Of a stretch of 11,097 bases of DNA, positions 6,184-11,097 are shown in pieces (positions within the stretch are counted from its first letter, which is position 1; every line of letters begins with the position of its first letter). Made by a program: the position numbers and the translations under genes. The DNA lies in assembly GCA_021820785.1 (NCBI GenBank), contig JAKADE010000058.1:1-11097 (forward strand), in the 5' to 3' direction. Origin of the DNA: Pseudomonadota bacterium. GTDB taxonomy: Bacteria > Pseudomonadota > Gammaproteobacteria > Steroidobacterales > Steroidobacteraceae. The notes under the pieces were generated by a model. That model had not been told where the DNA came from and did not search any database. It saw only the letters and a program-made list of their open reading frames with translations.

Positions 6184-7542
6184 TCAAGACACGGACAACT
6201 CCAGATCCGCCCCGTCTTCATCGACCGTCACGAGCCGCACGGGCCGGCGCCAGAGGCGTTGCAGATACTCCAGCACCTTGCGGCTGCGTTTAAGATCAAG
6301 ACCGCGACCGTCGAGGCGGTGATCGTGCCCGAGTTCGAGTGTGCCGTCCGCGCACACTCGCCGCACCAACACCGCAGGGGCGCCGAAGTTGTATTTGGGC
6401 GCGAGGATCGCCTCGTGCAGTGCATCGAGATCGGTCTCGAGCACGGTCACCTTGCCGTCGCGCGTGCGGTAGCGGAACAGGCCGAGTTCCTCGGCCAGAT
6501 CCCGGGTGAGGTGATTGCGGATGAAAGCGAAGTCGTCATCCTCGGCGCGGATGGCGAAGGCGGCCTCGTGACCGTGCTGCGCCACGATACGCTCCCAGAG
6601 CGAGAACCCCAGGTGATAGGGGTTCACGCTGAGCGCCACCTGTGCATCGGCCGCCACCGGCCGGACCACCTCGGAGTGGCACCGGATGGCATCGAGATAG
6701 GCCTGCTGAGGGATGAAATCCGCCTCGCGCAGCAACCGTGCATGCCAGTACGACGCCCAGCCTTCATTCATGATCTGCGTCGCGAACACCGGATAGAAAT
6801 AGAACGACTCCTCGCGCACCGCGAGGAAGATGTCGCGCTCCCAGCTTTCCATCTCCGGGGCGTACTGCGCCACGAACCAGAGCAGATCCCGCTCCGGGTG
6901 CGGCGGCAGCGGTGCTCGCTGCGGCTCGGCCACGCCCGCGGCGGGACCGGCCGGCTCCAGCGCCGCGAAGCGCCGGCGGCACGCGTCATCCGCGAGCGCC
7001 TTGCCCGGCTCGAGGTACTGCGGATATGCCGCGCGGCGCAGCGGCTGATCGACGTCGATGTGCTGCTCGAGCGCCAGTGCCGCATCGAGCGCAGCCTCCA
7101 CGCGCTGCAGACCGTGCGTCTCGATCGCCTGCTGGATCTGCCGGGCGTGCTGCGCGGCGTGCTCGACGATCCGCTCGCTCACCTGCCCCTGACAGCGCTG
7201 GAACAGCAGGTTGTTGCGCGAGAAGTCCGCGTGTCCGAGCACGTGCGCGCTGACCAGCACGTTCTCCGCGAGCCCGTTGCCGGCGGAGAGGTAGGCATGC
7301 CCGGGATTGCCGGGAAAGACCACCTCGAACAGCCGCGAGTGACCCATGTGGCGCTGGATGAGCTGATAGATGTAGCGGACCCCGAACGACCAGTGCGGCA
7401 TGCGCACCGGCAGGCCGTACACGGCGATCTCCATCATGAACGAGTCGGGCACGGCCTCGAATTCGACCGGATGGAAGTCGAGCCCGAGGCCTCGGGCCAG
7501 CTGCTCGATGCGCGGCACGAGCGTGCGCCACTCGGGGCTCAC
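6184..7542 (-). CDS. ycgB: SpoVR family protein (E. coli YcgB homologue)
   Basis: The 452-residue product belongs to the SpoVR family (stage V sporulation protein R in Bacillus, YcgB in E. coli, about 470-510 residues). Visible hallmarks are PHWSFGVRYIYQ at 49-60, then AENVLVSAHVLGHADFSRNN at 92-111 with a conserved His pair (100 and 104), ESFYFYPVFATQIMNEGWASYWH at 245-267, and NPYHLGFSLWERI at 307-319. The His and Glu/His-rich blocks look like a metal or catalytic site, but the biochemical activity is unknown. In Bacillus it affects spore cortex formation; in non-sporulating bacteria it travels with prkA and yeaH. The GTG at 7542 overlaps the yeaH stop as GTGA, with GGAGG 4 bp upstream (7547-7551), and the family-like sequence starts just there. 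An ATG further up (7731) would add 63 Arg-rich residues that are out-of-frame translation of yeaH. A Pro/Ala-rich linker (about 196-216) interrupts the middle. Translational coupling to yeaH is very likely. Confidence 0.9.
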   Translation of the reverse strand: MSPEWRTLVPRIEQLARGLGLDFHPVEFEAVPDSFMMEIAVYGLPVRMPHWSFGVRYIYQLIQRHMGHSRLFEVVFPGNPGHAYLSAGNGLAENVLVSAHVLGHADFSRNNLLFQRCQGQVSERIVEHAAQHARQIQQAIETHGLQRVEAALDAALALEQHIDVDQPLRRAAYPQYLEPGKALADDACRRRFAALEPAGPAAGVAEPQRAPLPPHPERDLLWFVAQYAPEMESWERDIFLAVREESFYFYPVFATQIMNEGWASYWHARLLREADFIPQQAYLDAIRCHSEVVRPVAADAQVALSVNPYHLGFSLWERIVAQHGHEAAFAIRAEDDDFAFIRNHLTRDLAEELGLFRYRTRDGKVTVLETDLDALHEAILAPKYNFGAPAVLVRRVCADGTLELGHDHRLDGRGLDLKRSRKVLEYLQRLWRRPVRLVTVDEDGADLELSVS

Positions 7543-8708
7543 ACGTCCTCCGCGACGCGCTCCTGCGCGGCAAAGAAAGTACGCAACGCCGCCCAGATGT
7601 CCTCGAATCCGATGAGCACGCAGCTGTCGACGGCACCTCCGGCAGCCGCCCGTTCGCCGAACAGCCGACCGGTTTCGGTCTCCAGACGGCGCGACATGCC
7701 GGCAGCAACCTCGACGTAGCCGCAGAAGCACGTCTCTGCCACGAGCGCCCCGAGCGCCTCGCGGGCCGCCGCGGCATCGCTCGCGGCGTTGTCGCCATCC
7801 GAGGCGTAATAGACGTACACGTTGTATTGCTGCGCCGCGAAGCGCTCCGCGATGATCTCACTGACCTTGCCAAAGCCCGTCGAGACTACCGTGCCGCCGG
7901 TGCCGCTCACCTGGAAGAATTCCGATTCGGTGAACTCCCATGCCTCGGTCGTGTGCGCGACGAAGACCGTCTCGAGCATCCGGTATTGCCGGCGCAGGCC
8001 CTGCACTGTCCAGAAGAAGAAGGATTTGGCGAGTTGGCGGTCGCGCTCGGACATGCTGCCCGAGACATCGAGCAGAAAGAACACCGCGGCCCGCACCGCC
8101 GGGCGCCGCCGCCGTGCCAGCTGGCGGAAGCGCAGATCTTCGTCCGTGAACGTCGGTACCGCTCCGGGGGCGCCGCGGCGCTTGACCAACTCCTTGAACG
8201 AGCGCCGCCGATCGAGCCGGGAGCGCGCACCGCGCCGGTCCCATCCCTCGCGGGTCCATTCGGTTTCCTCCGACGGTCCGGCCCGGGGCTTCAGATTCGG
8301 CAGGCGCATCTCCTCCCAGAGCCACTCGACGATGTCCTCCACCTTCAGCTCGAGCAGCAGCTGCACCTCACCCTCCTCCTCGCCGCCCGGCCCCTTGCCC
8401 GACGGCGCAGGGCGGTGCGTCGGATCGGCGAAGACGTCGCCCGGCTTCGCCGCGCCCTGACCGACGCTCTGCTGCTCGGCGCCGGGGCGCAGCCGGAAGC
8501 GGTAGTGCTCGAGCAGGGTCACCGGCACGCGCACGGTGCGCGCGGCGCCGCCGATGATTTCACCGGCACCAACCAGTTCCGGCAGATGGCGGCGTACCGC
8601 ATCGCGCACCTTGGCATCGTGACGCAGCCAGTCGCGTGCCCCGCGCGAGAACAGCTCGTACCACTTCGCCGCGCTGAAGGGAGACTCGCCGCCGGCCGGT
8701 TCGTTCAT
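7539..8708 (-). CDS. yeaH: YeaH/YhbH family protein (UPF0229), VWA-domain
   Basis: The 389-residue product matches the UPF0229 family (E. coli YeaH 427, Bacillus YhbH about 390 residues). After a basic/acidic N-terminal half with a low-complexity stretch (GPGGEEEGE near 107-114) and the conserved LKVEDIVEWLWEEMRLPNLKP block at 121-141, a von Willebrand A domain follows. Its MIDAS metal site reads DVSGSMS (Asp214, Ser216, Ser218), then GTGGTVVSTGF at 269-279 and YYASDGDN at 300-307. Such domains bind partners through a divalent ion, so an adaptor role for the neighbouring kinase PrkA is the usual proposal, but it is not proven from sequence. The start at 8708 lies 7 bp after the prkA stop with AGGAG 10 bp upstream. 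An ATG at 8774 would add 22 residues read out of frame from prkA. It shares its last 4 bases with spoVR. Confidence 0.92.
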   Translation of the reverse strand: MNEPAGGESPFSAAKWYELFSRGARDWLRHDAKVRDAVRRHLPELVGAGEIIGGAARTVRVPVTLLEHYRFRLRPGAEQQSVGQGAAKPGDVFADPTHRPAPSGKGPGGEEEGEVQLLLELKVEDIVEWLWEEMRLPNLKPRAGPSEETEWTREGWDRRGARSRLDRRRSFKELVKRRGAPGAVPTFTDEDLRFRQLARRRRPAVRAAVFFLLDVSGSMSERDRQLAKSFFFWTVQGLRRQYRMLETVFVAHTTEAWEFTESEFFQVSGTGGTVVSTGFGKVSEIIAERFAAQQYNVYVYYASDGDNAASDAAAAREALGALVAETCFCGYVEVAAGMSRRLETETGRLFGERAAAGGAVDSCVLIGFEDIWAALRTFFAAQERVAEDV

Positions 8709-8715
8709 GTCCGCT

Positions 8716-10716
8716 CTACTCCTGCGCGAGCAGCGTCGTGACGTAACTGAGCGCTTCCCTGGCGCTGTGCTCATCGTAACCGTACTCGCTGATCAGCCGC
8801 TGCTGCACCACCGAGATCTTCTGGCGCGCCTCCTCGTCCGGACGGGCGCTCGAGGTCACCAGCCGGAGCACGTCGCGCCGCTCCTCGAACAGATACTGCT
8901 CGATCGCCTCGCGCATGCGGGCATGACTCGCGAGCTTGAATTTCTCGCCGGTCTTGAACGCCACCATGGCCTTGCGCACCACTTCCTGACGAAAGGAGAG
9001 CTTGCCGGAATCCGACACCTTGATCTTCTCCTCCACCGAGCGCAGGAAGCGCTCGTCCGCCGGACGGCTCTCGCCCGTGATCGGATCGGTGACCTGGCGA
9101 TGATCGAGCGAGGCCTCGACTTCATCGAGATATTTCTCCAGCAGCTGCTGCGCCTCCTCCTCGAACGACGCGAACATGGCGCGGTGCACGTCCTCCTTCA
9201 CCCACCGGTTGTAGAATTCCTTGCGCGCCGTGACCAGGTGGTCGATCCAGACCTTCTTGTGCTTGAGCTCCATGCGCGCATCGCTCTCGATCGCATCCTT
9301 CAGCGCGAGCAGCAGATCCATGCTGGTCAGGCTGCGCGTGGTGCCGCGGGTGATCGCGGTGGAGATCGCGTTGATGATGAAGCGCGGACTGACCCCGCCG
9401 AGACCCTCGTCGGGCGCTTCGGACCGCAGCCGCGCCGCCTCGCTCTCCGGCACGCCTTCGATCGCTTCGCCGGCGTAGAGGCGCAGTTTCTTGCCCAGAT
9501 CGAGCCCCTCGCGCTCCGGCGCCGCCAGGCGGGTGAGGATCGCGAACACCGCGGCGAGATTCAACACGTGCGGATCGAGGTGGACGTCGCGGAACGCCGG
9601 CGCGGCGCACACCAGCTTGCGATAGATGCGCGCCTCGTCGTGGTACGACAGCGCGTACGGCACCTTGATGATCACCATGCGGTCGAGCAGCGCCTCGTTC
9701 TCCTTTTCCTGCAGGAAGCGGTGAAATTCCGCAAGGTTGGTATGCGCCAGCACCGTCTCGTCGAGGTGGATCAGCGGGAAGCGCGCCACCTTCACGTTCT
9801 TCTCCTGCGTCAGCGTCAGCAGCAGGTAGAGAAACTCGCGTTTGACCTTGAGGATCTCGATCATCTCGAGCAGTCCGCGGCTCGCCGAGTACACCGCACC
9901 GGACCACGACCAGGCGCGCGAATCCCCCTCGTCGCCGATCTGTGCCACCTTGGCGAGGTCGACCGATCCGACCAGGTCCGCGATGTCTGCGGTGCTCGGA
10001 TCGTGCGGCGCATAAGTGCCGATGCCGAGCCGCGCCGCCTCGGAGAGGAAGATGCGCTCGACCGGCACGCGCAGAAACTCGCCATCGAATTCGCGCTCGA
10101 GGTAATCGCGTGCCCAGGGCGAGAGTTCCCCGGGAACATTGACGCCGTAGCGGTCGCGGAACTCTGCGCGCAGACTCGCCGGAATCAGATTCAATGGATT
10201 TTCATGCACCGGAGAGCCGCGTACCGCATAGAGCGCGCCTTCCTCGGTGTGACTGTATTCCTCCAGCCCACGCTTCAGCAGGATCGCAAGCGTCGACTTG
10301 CCGCCCGAGGGCGGCCCGAGCAGCAGCAACAACCGCCGCCCGACGTCGGAGCCGCCGGCGGCAGCCTTGAAATACTCCGCCACGCGCGCGAGCGGTCCGT
10401 CGATCCCGAACAGTTCGTGGCGGAACAGCTCACCGGCCGGGTCCGGGGCGCGCTCGCCGGACGCAACGGGCTCGCCCGCCGCATGCTGCGCGCGGCGGCC
10501 ATGCCAACAGAGCATGTCCCAGATGTACTCGTGGCTGGTGCGCACCCGCGCGGCCGGATTGGCCGGCAGGATGTCCGTCAGAAACTGTCCGAACGTGCCT
10601 TCCCAGCGCTGCGCGCGGTGCGCGCGGCTGAACGAACTGAGCGATTCGATGAACCCGTCGTGATCGATGCAGGCGCGCGGCGGCGCCTGATCAGGATGGT
10701 TGGCTCGTGCTCGCAT
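8716..10716 (-). CDS. prkA: PrkA family serine protein kinase / AAA+ ATPase (E. coli YeaG homologue)
   Basis: The 666-residue product (E. coli YeaG 644) has the PrkA layout. An AAA+ core follows a roughly 95-residue lead containing FGQFLTDI and HEYIWDML. It shows Walker A GPPSGGKST at 134-142 (Lys140), a SASRGLLEMIEILK block near 277-290 in the Walker B region, AHTNLAEFHRF near 324-334 with a sensor-1-like Asn, and VSPRFIINAIS near 442-452 with a sensor-2-like Arg. A C-terminal region follows (about 480-666), which includes HRQVTDPITGESRPADERFL, typical of the family. PrkA proteins are reported as serine kinases, and an ATP-dependent protease role has also been proposed; sequence alone cannot decide. 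E. coli yeaG belongs to starvation and stationary-phase responses. The second ATG (10716) is preferred because GGGAGG lies 8 bp before it but only 2 bp before the ATG at 10722. It leads the prkA-yeaH-spoVR set. Confidence 0.94.
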   Translation of the reverse strand: MRARANHPDQAPPRACIDHDGFIESLSSFSRAHRAQRWEGTFGQFLTDILPANPAARVRTSHEYIWDMLCWHGRRAQHAAGEPVASGERAPDPAGELFRHELFGIDGPLARVAEYFKAAAGGSDVGRRLLLLLGPPSGGKSTLAILLKRGLEEYSHTEEGALYAVRGSPVHENPLNLIPASLRAEFRDRYGVNVPGELSPWARDYLEREFDGEFLRVPVERIFLSEAARLGIGTYAPHDPSTADIADLVGSVDLAKVAQIGDEGDSRAWSWSGAVYSASRGLLEMIEILKVKREFLYLLLTLTQEKNVKVARFPLIHLDETVLAHTNLAEFHRFLQEKENEALLDRMVIIKVPYALSYHDEARIYRKLVCAAPAFRDVHLDPHVLNLAAVFAILTRLAAPEREGLDLGKKLRLYAGEAIEGVPESEAARLRSEAPDEGLGGVSPRFIINAISTAITRGTTRSLTSMDLLLALKDAIESDARMELKHKKVWIDHLVTARKEFYNRWVKEDVHRAMFASFEEEAQQLLEKYLDEVEASLDHRQVTDPITGESRPADERFLRSVEEKIKVSDSGKLSFRQEVVRKAMVAFKTGEKFKLASHARMREAIEQYLFEERRDVLRLVTSSARPDEEARQKISVVQQRLISEYGYDEHSAREALSYVTTLLAQE

Positions 10717-10724
10717 CGCCATGA

Positions 10725-10730
10725 CCTCCC
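10725..10730 (-). promoter_or_regulatory. Ribosome binding site for prkA
   Basis: On the minus strand GGGAGG lies 8 bases before the ATG at 10716 and only 2 bases before the in-frame ATG at 10722. Normal spacing (5-9) favours the downstream ATG as the real start, giving a protein two residues shorter. Confidence 0.7.
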
Positions 10731-10847
10731 GTTCCCGAAACGGCAGTGGCGGCCGAGAAAGGCGGCTGTGATCCCGCTGCGCAGACCGGTTGGAGCGTCT
10801 CGCCCTGCGAAAGCTGCCGAACTCGCGATCCCGCTGCCCGATGACTA

Positions 10848-10876
10848 TTAAGACGGCGGCATCCGAATTTTGTTCC
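10848..10876 (-). promoter_or_regulatory. Candidate ECF/sigma-E-like promoter for prkA
   Basis: On the minus strand GGAACA (10876-10871) and TCTTAA (10853-10848) are 17 bp apart, resembling the GGAAC/TCTRA pattern of ECF sigma factors of the RpoE type. This is the only A/T-rich part of the leader and points towards prkA, about 130 bp before its start. The match is imperfect and no transcript data exist here. A sigma-70/RpoS or sigma-54 site, as seen for yeaG in enteric bacteria, was not evident by eye. Confidence 0.25.
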
Positions 10877-10887
10877 GAGGTCGCCGT

Positions 10888-10904
10888 GCCGATTGATCAT
10901 CGGC
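10888..10904. promoter_or_regulatory. Dyad GCCGAT-TGATC-ATCGGC upstream of prkA (operator candidate)
   Basis: Two perfect 6-bp arms flank a 5-base centre, so the whole 17-mer is almost palindromic. It lies 11 bp upstream of the candidate -35 (10871-10876, minus strand), a usual place for an activator site. The cognate regulator is unknown. Confidence 0.3.
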
Positions 10905-10991
10905 TCCTGAACGGGCGCTGTCGAGTCGGACTGTCCGCACCGATGACGCCTGCCGTGCGCGGCACCATCGGGGCATTCCGATCCGCTTCCG

Positions 10992-11010
10992 GCGCCGATC
11001 AGCGCCGATC
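10992..11010. repeat. Tandem direct repeat GCGCCGATC spaced by one base
   Basis: Two identical 9-mers start exactly 10 bp apart (10992 and 11002), one helical turn, and the core CCGATC occurs a third time at 10978-10983. This arrangement could let a regulator bind one DNA face, but G/C-rich 9-mers can repeat by chance. Confidence 0.25.
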
Positions 11011-11097
11011 CGCGCGCATCGCACCAATACTGTGAACGGCGACACTGCACGCAAACGCGGCTGCGGGTTTCATGGCCACAGAACGTCGTGCATCCGG

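Larger units (their letters stand above)
10717..11097. other. Non-coding leader region upstream of prkA
   Basis: No frame here looks like a protein: open frames on either strand are short, lack ribosome binding sites and show no recognisable motif. The region is less coding-like than the rest, with an A/T-rich patch near 10842-10876, the dyad at 10888-10904 and short direct repeats (GCGCCGATC at 10992-11000 and 11002-11010). It most likely holds the prkA promoter and its 5' leader. The neighbouring gene to the right lies outside the window. Confidence 0.6.

Noticed and set aside
3075..6293. A 1072-codon open frame on the plus strand spanning gad and the EF-G-like gene
   Set aside because: Its translation is Arg/His/Ala-rich with no recognisable domain. 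It lies out of frame within gad and antisense to a clearly conserved EF-G-like protein; high G+C suppresses stop codons in such frames.
5872..7719. A 615-codon plus-strand open frame opposite spoVR
   Set aside because: Antisense shadow of the SpoVR family gene; no domain could be recognised.
8372..8395. Low-complexity Gly/Glu run in yeaH as a possible repeat or frameshift
   Set aside because: UPF0229 proteins have a variable acidic/Gly-rich linker here, and the frame stays intact on both sides.
8707..10851. A 714-codon plus-strand open frame opposite prkA
   Set aside because: Exact antisense of a well-conserved PrkA with Walker A and sensor motifs; composition (Arg, His, Leu, Ala) is typical of the complement of a G/C-rich gene, and it has no ribosome binding site of note.
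11000..11040. Possible sigma-54 site on the minus strand (TTGGTGCGATGCGCGC)
   Set aside because: The GG and GC are 10 bp apart as needed, but the -12 TTGC element and most of the -24 box are missing.
10999..11073. Possible 24-residue small protein on the minus strand (MKPAAAFACSVAVHS...)
   Set aside because: No Shine-Dalgarno sequence before the ATG and too short to judge by composition; likely chance.

Overview
The window looks like chromosomal DNA from a high-G+C proteobacterium, most likely a gammaproteobacterium. This rests on the GlgC tail, on a glutamate decarboxylase of the E. coli GadA/GadB type, and on a prkA-yeaH-spoVR (E. coli yeaG-yeaH/ycgB type) gene set. I cannot name the genus. 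G+C is high throughout (about two thirds by eye), and strong third-position G/C bias opens long antisense frames over nearly every gene. I see no insertion sequence, phage gene, CRISPR array, tRNA or rRNA.

Left half, plus strand (1-4050). First comes the C-terminal third of ADP-glucose pyrophosphorylase (glgC). Seven bases later starts a GH57 alpha-glucan-active enzyme of the amylopullulanase type. A small LEA14/WHy-domain lipoprotein gene overlaps the GH57 end. These three look like one transcription unit for glycogen or alpha-glucan metabolism plus a desiccation-type envelope protein. A perfect 9-bp inverted repeat sits directly at the lipoprotein stop codon. After it, with a strong ribosome binding site, comes a PLP-dependent glutamate decarboxylase, an acid-resistance enzyme.

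Right half, minus strand (10716 down to 4062). The transcription order is prkA (AAA+/serine kinase), yeaH (VWA-domain UPF0229 protein), spoVR/ycgB, then a paralogue of elongation factor G. The spacings are prkA-7 bp-yeaH, a 4-base GTGA overlap between yeaH and spoVR, and 79 bp between spoVR and the EF-G-like gene. The two halves converge: the stop codons of gad and the EF-G-like gene lie only 11 bp apart.

The 381 bp right of prkA hold no convincing gene. They contain a dyad and a weak candidate promoter pointing into prkA.

Most of the genes fit a stationary-phase, starvation or stress programme: carbon storage, LEA-type protection, acid tolerance, the PrkA/YeaH/SpoVR stress module and a specialised translational GTPase. 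The families are all known. What is least understood is the biochemical job of the PrkA-YeaH-SpoVR trio and whether the EF-G paralogue works with it.
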